Source: Diphasiastrum complanatum (Eukaryota; Streptophyta; Lycopodiopsida; Lycopodiales; Lycopodiaceae). Taken from it: DNA of 60,000 nucleotides. Within the stretch, counting starts at the first letter, position 1; each line of letters opens with the position of its first letter. The notes beneath the pieces were generated by a model that made no database searches, had not been told where the DNA came from, and saw only the letters and a program-made list of their open reading frames with translations. The DNA lies in the NCBI GenBank assembly GCA_029204225.1, contig CM055112.1, positions 565,001-625,000 of the forward strand, written 5' to 3'. Both the position numbers and the translations under genes were made by a program. This document shows positions 33,593 to 44,917 of this stretch, one piece after another.

Positions 33593-35413
33593 CAAATTCA
33601 AATCAAGCATATTATGAGATTGGATCTAGATTTTTCAGCCAAAAACTATCTCAGAGCAAATCTGCTAGATCTATTTCACTTTTCAAGAATCTGATTCTAT
33701 ATCGTGAAAAAGATTTCAAAATTCAATCAATCGATACTTCCAAAAAATAAAAAATTTCTCAGAATCCAAATCAGAATATATCAGATTTGATCCAAATTTT
33801 GACAGAGACTTGTTCTAAAAAATCGGAACTTAAACATAGGGCTGGCAAAGGTTCACTAGGCGAAGGTTGGCTCGACTATGGTTCGTCAGTGCTATTTTGA
33901 AAAAAAAACTCTCTGATCAATTTTTCTAACAATTTCTCAAGTAATAACCTTCGCCAAACTCTCAGATGCAAGATTTGACACAAATAAAATTATGAAAAAT
34001 CGGACGAAGGTTTCTGACACAAGAAAATACTGTTTCTGAAGTTTGGCGAGAGTATAGCAATATTGACACAAATCTGAAAACAAAATGAGACAGAGCTATT
34101 ATTAGATTAAGTATAGCAAAACATACATGTCAATAATGTTGTAGAGCACAAGACAATAGCGGACGAAACCGCGTGCTTTACAAAGCTAATTCAATCTGTA
34201 AAAAAATGAACCTGTTACTAACAATACAAAAGAATCAATGCGCAAGACATCTACTTCATCTATCTCTGATAAACTTCTGATGTTATTATTTTCACACACA
34301 CCTTTTTTTAGAAAACGCAAATGGTATTCAATATATACACAATTTTACAGGTGTGCAGATGAAAAAAGTATAAAGTGAATGTGTTGTCTGTAGGAGATCG
34401 TGGGTGGCTGCCGTCATTGTCAAATCTGTTAGCACAGTTGCATGGGATGAGCATGAAAGGCCGCGACGTCAGCCTTTGCTGAAACGAACGTTGGTGAAGA
34501 TGCGAAACGTGCGACACTATGACAAATGCCTTAGGATTTGATTTACAGGGTGCCTTCGCTTTTCCTAGGGTACCTTCGACATTTTGTAAGGCAGTAGCGT
34601 CTTTTTCACCTATCACAAATCACGTGTAAAAACAGTGTCACATTTTTTGCCTTTTTCGCCTGTGGAAAATTAATCAAGGTTTTCTATGATCTGGACAAGA
34701 AGAATCTTTGTTGAGCTCAAAAATAGTATTTTACTATAAATAGAATGTTTTGGAAACTAGACAAAGGTTTCGGCGAAGGATCAAGAGTAATACTGGTATT
34801 TTTGCAAAAAAGTGACCTTTTTGACAAAAATATGGCAATATGACATTTGATCATCTGAAAACCCTTCTATTCTTGGTATTATTCTTCGTTGACCTGGCAG
34901 TAGATAGATTTGAATCACACCTATGCACAATGAATCGAACGAAGGTTCTTTTTTTGTATATTTAGGATTTTGGTGATTTTTTTGGTGTTTTTTGATGGTT
35001 TTTCTGATGTTTCTAGAATTCTGCTTGGAATTAATCTTCGCCCTTCAAACTGAAGGTCTTGTGATCAAAACCAAAGGTGTCTACAACTCGGCGAAGGTTT
35101 CCTGAAAGAGGATAAAAAGTTAATAGTTCTGATGACGATTTTTGCCTCCTTTTAACCAAAATCTGGCAGATTTGACCGATTTTTGTTGTTTTCTCTGATA
35201 TCTCAGATCCAAATGGATATTAAGATTGGTGATCTGAATAGCTTTTCTTGTTATACAATCAAATTAGATTTCAAACAAGCAAATCCACTCAAATCAAGCA
35301 AAATCAATCCCAAACTAACCCTAAAATGCAGATCTAACACTATTCATGCCACGACAAGATGCCTCTTGCAAGCTAACCATCCAACAAACATGCTGCAAAC
35401 TAAAAAATTGGCG
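33593..35413 (-). other. Gypsy leader with dispersed GGCGAAGGTT motifs
   Basis: About 1.8 kb between PBS and gag without a conserved ORF. The motif (G)GCGAAGGTTC or its complement occurs repeatedly (33859, 33947, 34763, 34940, 35036 and 35090 regions, with looser copies). It is present in the same part of the second family member at 55887-56880. Confidence 0.75.
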
Positions 35414-35435
35414 TAGCTCCCCGACAACGGTGCCA
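35414..35435 (-). promoter_or_regulatory. PBS of the Gypsy element (tRNA-Asp)
   Basis: On the minus strand TGGCACCGTTGTCGGGGAGC lies a few bases after the LTR end. It matches the complement of the 3' end of plant tRNA-Asp(GTC) with one difference; the copy at 56880-56901 has TGGCGCCGTTG. This primer is used by Athila/Tat-group elements. Confidence 0.88.
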
Positions 35436-35439
35436 AAAT

Positions 35440-36169
35440 TGTAGTGGATTTCTTTTCTTGCCTATCCTGAATCCAAGATCTAGTCAATCTAGCATCAAAG
35501 AGACGAAGTTAGTTGTCACGCGTAGGTTCGTTCCCATGAGAGCGATAGTATAGTTCAAATTTCAACATGAATAGAAGATCCAAATCTAACTCTAACATCC
35601 ATTAACCCTAACCATTAACACTACACATCCATTAACACTACACATCCACAACAAGATAGCTTACTCTTTCTCTCTCATAAGAAGTTTAATAACATACAAT
35701 CCCAATAACATCCAACAATTAGCAAAAACCAAAGAAAGCATGAGAGATGGAGGAAAAGTGATAGAGAGCAAGGACATTCATCAATCCATTCCTGAAGAGA
35801 ACCAATATGCTTTATTGAAATGAGGAAATGGACATGTGTAGGAACTCGAGTTGGTCTTTTTTTATAGTAGAGAGGAGGACCCTGGCCTCTGAATCCTATT
35901 GGTCCATTTATGCCTCCCTAATTATTCAAATTTGAAAAAGAGTGAGAACCATCCAAATTGGAGGGAAACCCAACTTTATTCACTAACTTGACATTTAGGC
36001 CCTGCGACATTAAAAGTCCCACAAAAAGGCCTAAAGTCCTTTTATTGACTTTCTAATTAATCAAATCTCTATGTGATCATCGGGTTGGACTTACACATGC
36101 AAGGTGCCAAATCCCTCTCACATATTAACTAGGGTTAGGGTTGCCTTGGGATCCGCAAAACCTCCAACA
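35440..36169 (-). repeat. 5' LTR of the nested Gypsy element
   Basis: 730 bp, TG...CA ends on the minus strand (TGTTGGAGG to CCACTACA). It matches 15734-16488 and 56906-57650. A TATA box (CTACTATAAAAAAAG) at about 35860 should drive the element's transcript. Confidence 0.92.
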
Positions 36170-36174
36170 CAAAG
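36170..36174. repeat. Target site duplication CAAAG (right)
   Basis: Identical to 15729-15733; directly abuts the 5' LTR. Confidence 0.9.
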
Positions 36175-37041
36175 ATCATAGAGATCAAGATTATAAGATG
36201 AACAAAAGTGTTCATTATCAAGATTAAACAAACTAGCTTGAGTAGTCCACATACTATGAACTTTATCCATGATGGATCTAATCTTGAAATCAAATAATCT
36301 TGATCTTTTTGAGGCTAAATACTTGCTCAAGGATGTAAGTGTCCTCTTTGGATGCTTCACTTAATCTCAAGAGAAGTTTACAAAATGCCTCATAACATGT
36401 AAAAACTTGACTTTTCAAACTATGAGCATCAAGCTCATTCTTGCTCTTACTAGATCCAAGAGCATACACTTGATGACTCAACCACTTGATTTCTAAGTAA
36501 TTTGGAAACATTTCTAAGCCATGAATGACAAGCAATATGTCCATACTAGAGGCATGATACAAGACAATCATTACCTCACTCCAACTATGAGATGTAGAAA
36601 CCTCATAAAAGCAAGATGGTACATCAAGTAATGAAAGAGAAGCATGAGAGAATATGTTGGAGTGAATACCATGTGAAACTTGCCTCTCTTTACCATGAAT
36701 TTTGAGCCACAAAGACTTAGCCTTGCCCCTTGAAGATCCCCTTGAAACCATGTGTTGAGAGGACTCCTCTACAAGCCTTGGCAAATTTTCATCATACACA
36801 GGCTTGGAATTTTGGTAGATTTAAGAATCCTACCATCATCCTCTTGATTGAAATTGGATCCTACTTACTCCTTATGTGCAAAGGAATATTGGCAAAGAAA
36901 ATGGATCTAAAGATCCCCAAAGTATCAGCTATTGCAATCTTCATATCAAGCACTTTTGATAAGAGGTACCTCCAATTGAAGTCTACAAGCAAGAAGTCAT
37001 ATGAAATAGCACTATCTTTGCTTCTAAATGATGAAATGAAA
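36175..37041 (-). other. Unassigned sequence next to a Copia gag relic
   Basis: Minus-strand frames are open for stretches (36799-36290, 169 aa) and contain no recognised motif. As it follows a gag relic on the same strand it may be decayed Copia sequence, but protease or integrase motifs were not found. Confidence 0.3.
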
Positions 37042-37738
37042 TCATCCAAATGAACAAGATAAGAGAATTGATGAGAAGTAGACCTCCTTGGCAATAACTC
37101 TCCATGTGCTTTTGCCAAAGTCTTCATGAGCTTCACCATCTTGGAACATAGATTGAGGTAGATCACTTGCCTCCTCCTTGAGATGATCCAAGCTCCTCTT
37201 GGCCACACTTCCACAAGGATTAGCATCAATTTTGAAAAGCTTACCACAACTAGTAGTCCCTCTTGCTACCTTATCATCATTTCTCTTCTTGAAATAATTA
37301 GAAGCAAAATTCCCCTTCTTACTACAAAGGAAACACTTCTTGTTGGATTTGCAACTTGTTGATGTTTGTGATGACTCTTCATCACTCTCCTCCTTTGACT
37401 TGTCCTTCATGAAATGTTTCTCTCGACTTGTCCTTTGTGAAGTATGCTTTCACCTTTCCACCATAGATGGATCTCAATGTGTCCCAAGACTCCTTGGATG
37501 TGGTACATGAGCCAATATCACACAACAATTCATTTGAAACATTTATATTTATGATATGTAGAGCCATCCTAGCTCTCTTTTTGTACTTTTGGACCTCTTC
37601 GAGCTCTTGAGGCTCCTCCTCAAGTCCTAGCACAATCTTCATCACATCTTGGAGCACCAAAATGGACTCCATTCTAGAATAGTTGGAGGTAGACAGTCTC
37701 TCACTAGATTCCAATAGAAAGGAACCCATAGATGCCAT
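37042..37738 (-). pseudogene. Copia gag relic with zinc knuckle
   Basis: Minus-strand MASMGSFLLESSERLSTSNY starts a UBN2-type capsid (ARMALHIININVSNELLCDI, SKESWDTLRSIYGG). After a frame change comes KKCFLCSKKGNFASNYFKKR, a degraded CCHC knuckle in which the last two ligands are lost. No LTR was found beside it. It lies just outside the 20.4-kb Gypsy insertion. Confidence 0.8.
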
Positions 37739-38754
37739 GTAATAGTGAAGACTCCTTGTGATTTAGACAATAAAATATTGCTTCTCTCTCACTATAGGAT
37801 CCTTGAAAGATGTACTACAAAACTCCTAGGCAAGATCTTGCAACAAAATGTGAGATGGATCTCACTAGCTCTACCAATCTCTCTCAAACTAGATCAACCT
37901 CTCATCAATTGATGGAGTATAGGCAAAGTTTGGGTCAAATTATCTTTTGCATGTGTGAAGCACTTCAAGAATCCACAAATCACTCAAATACAAGACAATT
38001 GTATGAAAGAAAGTGGCTATGACCTCAAAATGATGACTAGATCTCAAATAGATGACATTGGCAAGCCTCTTCTTGAATTTTTTGCTCAAATTGGCAAGAT
38101 ATGATCAAACCAAATGTGTCCACACAGGTCTAGGTACCATACCTAACCCTCTTCAAAAGCTTATAGCTTTTGATTGGCTCTACCAAATGGATTGAAACAA
38201 ATTGCTACAAAAACTAGACAAAACTAGCTTTCAAACAAGCTATCTAGATTGGATCTAACTTGGAAGAGGACTTTCCAAATGAACTTTGCTGTACTTCACA
38301 CATGCCTGAGCACTGCATTCCGCACAGTACCTGAACTGATTCAATCATTATGATAATGAACCCTCTTGATCCAAATTTCCTTGAGATAGCATGGGAGATG
38401 TAATCAACACTCTCTAGATCTTGATTTTCATGAAATTTTTGAAACTTTGGATGGAACATTGTTGAGTGCACGTAGTCCATAACACAGAGATGAATTGCAT
38501 TCATATCAGTCTATCGATGAAGACACTACTCAAGTCAACAAAGTAAACAATAGATATGTTTCCATGTTAAGAAGCAATTTGTCGGCTAAGCTAACATGAC
38601 TTCAAATATATTGGCTAAAGTAATATGTATTGATTATGTTTTTGGTGAGATTAAGTTCTCAACGAGGCAAACATACCTTTGTATCCAGGAGCATCCATTT
38701 ATTGACTACTTACATCAATTCTTATTCTAAACCTTCAAGCAATATACAAATGGA
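37739..38754. other. No gene recognised
   Basis: AT-rich, short open frames only, no supported feature. Confidence 0.4.
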
Positions 38755-39620
38755 GTGATTAGTGTCACATCACTATTTGGGTACCGATACCTAAATATGA
38801 CATTTTTATTTTATAAAACAGTGTTTACAAGTTCATTCTTTCATATTTTTGAACACATTGCTCTTTTTTGTTTAGCTTATTGCAAAAATACTTCCAAAAG
38901 CAAATGGATATCTAAAGCACGAAAAATGATGAACATACTTGGGATGGATTACGAAACAATACATGCATGTCCAGGAGATCATGTTCTATATATAGAGGTG
39001 AGCATTTAGAATAGATTCAATGTCCAACATGTAATAAATCACTTAAAGACATGACATACAAGGAGATAAAGTGCCACAAAAAGTGTTACATCGTTAAATC
39101 CTTAGCACCATTAATGCATTGGCATCAAAACATCGATCCATGCAGTAGATAATATGAGTACCAAGCGACTCACCATCATGGTAACATATAGAACAACAAT
39201 GGACCGAGTTCAAAGAAGAACCTTGCAATTTAAGATTTGGCCTTGCAATCTATAGTGGAAATTCGTTTAGTGTACAAGCATCAACTTGGTCCACATGGCC
39301 ACTTTTACTCGTCAATTATAATATCCCTCCATGGTTGAGTATACAAAAGCAACATTTGTTATTAGCTTTACTGGTTCTAGGAAAGTACCAAGGCCAAAAA
39401 TGTGGATGTATACCTGCACTTTTGATTGAGGAATTGTGAATTCTTCGGAGCTACTTATGACATTTTAAGGCTTATGTTACAAAGAAATTTTATTGTTCGA
39501 GGAATTTTAATGTGGACGATACACTATTATCCTAGATTAGGTAAATGTTCGAGTATGTACTATTGTACGAATAGGTTTTGTGAATGCTTATGTAGATATC
39601 ATACCTTGGGGGAAAACCCA
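38755..39620 (+). pseudogene. CACTA (En/Spm) TNP2-type transposase relic
   Basis: The plus strand reads ARKMMNILGMDYETIHACPG then DHVLYIE, matching the TNP2 block normally KxLGLxYEKIxACPNDCxLY. Further on, broken frames give GHFYSS near the TNP2 'GNMSTSYS' position, TGSRKVPRPK near the 'IPGPK' position, and an open frame from 39429 reading LRNCEFFGATYDILRL then VRGILMWTIHYYPRLG, matching ELWxxGVxTYDA and LLWTIxDFPAYG. Order and spacing fit TNP2. No CACTA terminal repeats or sub-terminal repeats were identified. Stops are frequent. Confidence 0.72.
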
Positions 39621-40270
39621 CAGAACATGTACGAAATGTCTTCTTTTTTTTTAAATTCAATATATACCTATTTAAAAGCAAAAAATGCGAATAAAATGTT
39701 TATATTAAAAAATAGAAAACCTAAAAAAGAGCAAAAACCTATTTATGGACTTTCTATTTATAGATGTGGACTTTTTTGGAGTTTTTTTGGTCTGTTTAAG
39801 AGTTTTTTTCAAATTTTTGGGGCATTTTTGCAAAATAAAAAAATTAAAATACTGTTTTCATGGTACAAAACCGTATGGAACCATTCCAAACCACAATTTC
39901 CCACGGAACGAGTTCCATGGGAACATAGCCTTGAAGACAATCAATTACGAGTCAAAGGGCAAAATAAGGCCAAGGTGCATGGAGAGAGCTATGACAATAA
40001 TCTTATCTACTCAAACTCAACCATGGTCCCTGCTTTCTTATTGCAACTTCCACAAACATCCCACCGGGGCAAGATAAATTTGTACAACGCTTCCAACCTC
40101 AAATAACCAAATCATGTTTCACAAGTTCAAGCTCCGTTTTAGCCGATTGATGTACAACAAACTGCATACACTTTTACTTTCTAGAACTCCGGAGGCTACG
40201 CAGACTTCCACTTGCAGCATCACCAAAGCAGAGAGAATAAAGGATACCCAAGTTGTTTTACATAATTGAA
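39621..40270. other. No gene recognised
   Basis: AT-rich with homopolymer runs. The long plus-strand frame that crosses it (to 40106) is the tail of the transposase relic's frame and has no domain. Confidence 0.4.
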
Positions 40271-40748
40271 GATGGCTTCAACAACAACGAAGTTCATTCA
40301 AAGCTTCATATCAAAGCAAGTACCTTGCTTAGTAATGCTTTTCTCTTACATCTTTTTTCTCTTACAACATCTCTGAATTGCTAAGCTATGAACATACTAC
40401 TAAGCTAGAGCCTAGAGCTATTCCTAAACAAAATGACTCAGACCAGCTTTCTAAGAATCTGTACAACCTTTGGAATTGTAAGGCATTGTATATTTTATTT
40501 GATTTAAGATGACTTCAACAACAACGAAGTTCATGCAAAGCTTCACAGCAGAAAGAAAACAAAGCAAGGACCCTTTTCAGTAATGCTTTTCTCTTACAAC
40601 ATCTCTGAATTGCTAAGCTATGAACATACTACTAAGCTAGAGCTATTCCGAACCAAAGCGAACCTTCAGACGTTCAGACTAGCTTTCTAAGAATCTGTAC
40701 AATCTCTAGAATTGTATACAACTCAATTGCAGTATCACTGAAAACTAG
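40271..40748. repeat. Tandem duplication, 236-bp period
   Basis: CTTCAACAACAACGAAGTTC recurs at 40277 and 40513 and the copies stay alike for about 230 bp (shared AACATCTCTGAATTGCTAAG and GCTTTCTAAGAATCTGTACA) with small indels. It lies just downstream of the minus-strand gene ending at 40863, in its likely 3' UTR or beyond. Confidence 0.85.
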
Positions 40749-40862
40749 GAAGCTGCCTTTCAAGTACATATAATGAAGCTCCAAATTCCAATCTAGTGAA
40801 GCAATTTCCTATTCTAAGACATTACAAGAGCACTTTTCCTCATCTCCAGCACAGTTGTCATC

Positions 40863-42935
40863 TCAAAAGTAGTTCACACACCCAACAAGTGAAAGAGCTG
40901 TTACCGTTAATGCTTTCACAGAGAGGTTCTTCATTTCTCTATGAAGACGGCGTGCTTGCTCTTTTGCAGGCATACTACTGCCCTTGGAAAATTTTATTAT
41001 GAGGGTTCTGACATTTTGGATTGCTGTGGACAGCCATATGAAGCAGAACCCACGTAATAGTGCAGCAAACTTGCCATTGTCAAATGCTGAATTTAATTTA
41101 AGCATCTGAGAAGCAATGAAAAGGATAATTGCCAGCCCACTCCCAGCAAGACCAACGGAGAGTTGATTCAATACATCAGCAATCTCCACGCATGCCTTCT
41201 TTACTGACTTATACTCGAAATCTCCAAAATTTATATTTGTGAAACGATAAGTAAGAAGCAACTCAAAAACTTGGAAAAGGCTTCTACTGAACAAATCTCT
41301 TGGATTCGTTGCTGACTTTCGCATTGTCTCCTTGAATCGAGCAACATTTTCCCCTCCTGACTTCTTTAGAGGCCTCCTGCTTAGGTCAACATATGACAAC
41401 ACAGATTATGCCTACAACGTTTGAGACAAGGACTAAGCATACAGGCGGATTCAACTGACTTCTATGAGTAGCAAAACTAGTCAGGATCATAATTGTGCAA
41501 CTTTATTAAAAATTATCAAGCTCTTATTTGACTTGAGGCTTATCTTTTACATTACCATATTCATTACAGCGTTGGCCTTTGAAAAGCTCCAAAAATTGAA
41601 CACTGTTATAGAAGACATTCACCTTAGGGCATGATTCCCATTTGTTGGTGTTGCTCTTAGTTGGTAGGCATGCTTGACTTGCTTCTGAAAACAGACGTCA
41701 AAACTTATCCTTCAATGTGTACTTTTTTATTGAAAGTGATCTATATTGATCTGCTGTTACAAGCATCTGTCAGGACTAAGAAAATTGTTAAAATAATCAG
41801 ATTAATAGAGGCATGTTGAGAAAAATAAACGTGAAAACTTGGAAATGTGCGTGATTAGATTAGTGGTGAATTATATGGTGCATTTTATAACAAAGCCTGA
41901 CAGTGTCAGTCACCTTTCCATCAGCTTAATGGAAAAACTTGAGAAATATGATTCTGAATCCTTAAGAAAGACTAAAGTTCAAAGTAAATCTGCAAAATCA
42001 AAGGTCCAATTCATGTTCTGCGTATAAATTCTACTCACTTTCTTCCATGACGACGTGAAGACACCAGGCATGTAGAGAATGTCTCCAGACTGTCCTTGTT
42101 AGTTATCTTAGTAGCAGCTGCCAGATTGGGAGAAAATTCCTCCTTCTTTAGCTCTTTTTCATTATTCGGAAATGGCATCACAATGATATTCTCACGCATG
42201 TTAAGAGGCATGGTGTTTGCCTGGGAACGGATGCCATCAAAATCGAATGCTACTTTGAAAACTACTGGTATGGCAACAACTGCTTCACAGTCAGATACGT
42301 TTTCTGGCCATGCAAGCGAATGCAAAGGCATCTTCGTTGCTACTGTTTTTAACATTGATGAAGTGGGGATCTCTTTACTCGAGGAGGTGCGGGGTAGGCA
42401 TTCTAGTTGCTGATCCTCGTTGGTAAAATCAGACGATATCAAGCTTGTGTCTCTGCCATCACCCTTGTTCATCTCATATTGTGCATATGAAGAATCAATA
42501 GAACTAGCCAGAAAAGACTGCCCAGTTATCCCTTCCAAAAAGAAAAGCAATCCTTCAGCGCTGAATTTGACAATTGAGACACTAGAATTAGAGACAATAA
42601 ATACCCTACCGAAGCTATACTCCCCTGGAACTAGTGAGCCCGATTGTTTGAGCATTGAATCGTTGGCTTCTTCGTTGTCAAATTTGCAAGAGCTCAGCGT
42701 GCACTTCACATTTCCATTGTAAAACCTGTGAAAGGCTCTACCATCCCTTAATCTCTGGAGACAGAACTGATCCGAATTCTTCGTGATCAGCTCATTTAGT
42801 AGATCACTTGAATCGCCTTCAGTACCTCGTAGCAGGAAGTAGATGAAATTTTCCACTGCAAGAAGCCGCTCTTTGGGCATGAATTTGAACAAAATTGAAC
42901 CATCGGCTTTTTCCGCAAGAGCATCCAACTCAGCG

Positions 42936-42938
<3 letters not shown>
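40863..42938 (-). CDS. Unrecognised plant gene, two C-terminal exons
   Basis: Exon A (about 42938-42039, 300 codons) and exon C (41376-40863, 171 aa plus stop) join in phase across a GT-AG intron of about 660 nt. Exon A opens FAELDALAEKADGSILFKFM, has ENFIYFLLRGTEGDSSDLL, a probable beta-rich part SIVKFSAEGLLFFLEGITGQ, and an acidic, Ser-rich end. Exon C has hydrophobic stretches VGLAGSGLAIILFIASQM, FAALLRGFCFIWLSTAI and VKALTVTALSLVGCVNYF, so the C-terminus is probably membrane-associated. Open frames of this size in an AT-rich region, free of stops, argue for a real gene. The start of exon A lies in a GA microsatellite, so the true 5' splice context is uncertain. Earlier exons may be at 49402-49660 and 53430-53543. 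I do not recognise the family and give no function. Confidence 0.65.
41556..41684 (-). other. Open block in the intron, possible cassette exon
   Basis: 129 nt with a good acceptor (CTGTTTTCAG) and donor (GGTAATG), open in one frame (CLPTKSNTNKWESCPKVNVF). Its length is a multiple of three, but its phase does not match exon A's end, so a simple inclusion is not supported. Confidence 0.25.

Positions 42939-43002
<64 letters not shown>
42939..43002. repeat. (GA)n(TG)n compound microsatellite at an exon edge
   Basis: CT dinucleotides to about 42979 then CA dinucleotides to 43002 on the plus strand. On the gene's strand this is TG repeat followed by GA repeat, ending where exon A begins. Confidence 0.95.
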
Positions 43003-43736
43003 ATGTTTACAAAACGAGAACAAAGATCAAGTGGAACCTCCCCAAACCTACCAATGAACTGAGTTTGATAACCATGATCACAGGTGAACAACCAAAAATG
43101 TTAAGTCTATTCCAGAAGGATATGTCGAGATGCAGAGAGAGGATATATAAGATTCATTTATATCAGGACACAAAAATTAAATGCTGCTAAGAATGTTTGT
43201 TTGAAGCATTTGCTACAAAAGATGAATTTCCAAAATTCACAAGGTTTTTCTCAAAATAAACCATTAATAAAGAAAGAAATTCTAGCATTGTTTTCCAGTT
43301 TATAAACATAAAACTGAAGCTCAATTTGTGAAGGCAAGCAGAGAGGTTTTCATTTCATGGCTAGGAATCACTGTGTTTTCTGTGATGGATATTTGAAAAG
43401 CATCAAATTCGATCAGCACATTTTCCTTTGAAAGGTAAAAGAAGCCAATTCTCCAAACCCACATGCCACATGCATGTATGTGTGTGTGTGTGTGTGTACA
43501 CACACACACACACACACACACACAAAGATTACAAAGGAAGACATCATGGTATCATCTATGATGCATCAAACAAATAGACAGTACAGTATGGAACAAGAAT
43601 TCCAAATAAAGGCATCAACATCATGGATAAAGAATGGTACAATAATGTCATTGCATAAAAAGGGATATCACACTAGCTGGATGGACTGGAGGCCATAAAG
43701 GAAAAATCAAAATAAACAAAGCTACTCCAAGCCAAC
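43003..43736. other. Intron-like sequence with a possible small exon
   Basis: A minus-strand frame at 43470-43324 reads WRIGFFYLSKENVLIEFDAF then HEMKTSLLAFTN and follows a pyrimidine-rich CTTCTTTTACCTTTCAAAG. It could be an exon of the neighbouring gene, but the phase does not settle it. Confidence 0.3.
43476..43524. repeat. (TG)n(AC)n self-complementary microsatellite
   Basis: TG/GT repeats run directly into TACACAC...AC repeats. The two halves are reverse complements of one another. Confidence 0.95.
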
Positions 43737-44061
43737 TGCAAGGGAAAGCTCCTCAAAATCCTGCTTAGAAGTCAAACACATGAGAACACACTGTGAAGCA
43801 AAACCACCCAACCAAATACAGGCAACTAATCAATCTCTAGCAGCATCACCCCCGAGCCACAGGATAGGAGACAAGTGTAGAGAGAGAGAAACTGGCAATG
43901 AATCACCAAAACTGGAATGGAGATGGCCGAGTTTTCACTAAGCTATATAGTCCCAAAGCCTTCTTGTGCTTGTGCCCATGCAAAAGCGCTTTTCATTGCT
44001 ATTGATACTCTACACATGCATCAACAGTCCTAAACCCATGTACTAACTCCACTTAGTGTGT
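43737..44061 (-). repeat. 3' LTR of Gypsy 2 (truncated)
   Basis: About 325 bp alike to 47958-48300; the U3 edge is missing because of the RT-LTR deletion junction. Confidence 0.88.
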
Positions 44062-44917
44062 CTAAAAAATGCAATGATCTTATGATCGAGATAAACTAGC
44101 TCATGCTTAAAGATTTCACACTTGGATTTTTGAGCGTAGAGTAACTTCTGCCGGAGTCTCATCAAGACAGCTCTCAAGTGCTCTATGTGTTCCTCAAAGT
44201 TCTTACTGTAGACAAGAAACACTACTACAAACTTCCCAAATATGGACAAAACAAATCATTCATCATTTGCTCGAACGTTGCTGGAGCGTTTGTTAACCCA
44301 AAAGGCAACACTAAGAACTCATAATGGCCAAGTCTAGTACAAAATCCAGTCTTTTGGACATCTTCTGATTTAATTGTTATCTGATGCTGAAATCTATCTT
44401 AATGAAGTATTTAGTCCAACCTAAGTGATCTACAAGGTCATCCACCTTGGGTAACGGATATTTCATCCATCCTGGGTAACGAATATTTATTCGTAATAGT
44501 CACTTTGTTCAACCCCTTGTAATCCACGCACATTCGGAAACCTCCATCCTTTTTCGCTTTCAGAAGAACAGGAACACCCCATGGTGGCTTATTGGGTTGG
44601 ATATGTACCATCCTCAAATAATTTTCCATTTGATTTGAAATCTTATCTCCTCTTTATGAGAGAACCTAGGTTGACTTCCTGGAATTATCATGTGGTCTAC
44701 TGACCTAGACGTTGGTACACCATAAGGTAATTTTGATGGAAAAACATCCTTAAATTCACTTATGATCTGATTTTTCATTGCTTGTTCGTGATCTAAATTT
44801 ACTGAGTTAAGAATTACTGAAAATTCACAACTATTTAGATACACATCAGAAACATCCATAACAGGGATAGCAAATATTGAAAAAACTCCATATTGTGAAT
44901 AATCAAATGCCTCCATT
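44062..44917 (-). pseudogene. Gypsy 2 reverse transcriptase (part)
   Basis: Minus-strand pieces are FPSKLPYGVPTSRSVDHMI, then [20 protein letters not shown] with [19 protein letters not shown], and [20 protein letters not shown] then KCEIFKHELVYLDHKI. The catalytic box that should be FLDDILVYS reads FLVYSKN, so the two Asp are lost. Frame breaks and a missing middle make it inactive. Confidence 0.88.

Larger units (their letters stand above)
15734..36169 (-). mobile_element. Nested Ty3/Gypsy retrotransposon (Athila/Tat-like), 20.4 kb
   Basis: Minus-strand order: 5' LTR (36169-35440), PBS for tRNA-Asp (35435-35414), leader, gag with zinc knuckles, protease, RT, integrase, an additional ORF, and 3' LTR (16488-15734), with CAAAG on both sides. 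LTR termini are TG...CA. The tRNA-Asp PBS, the long leader and an ORF 3' of pol are traits of the Athila/Tat branch of Gypsy elements. Two Copia elements are nested inside, at 17371-23107 and about 26177-29417. Without them the element is about 11.4 kb. Stops, frameshifts and missing segments (RNase H not found, 3' LTR start lost) show it is not autonomous now. Confidence 0.9.

Noticed and set aside
39426-40106. 226-aa plus-strand ORF, the longest in its neighbourhood
   Set aside because: Only its first part matches TNP2 transposase; the rest is low-complexity translation of AT-rich DNA with homopolymers. Treated as a transposase relic.
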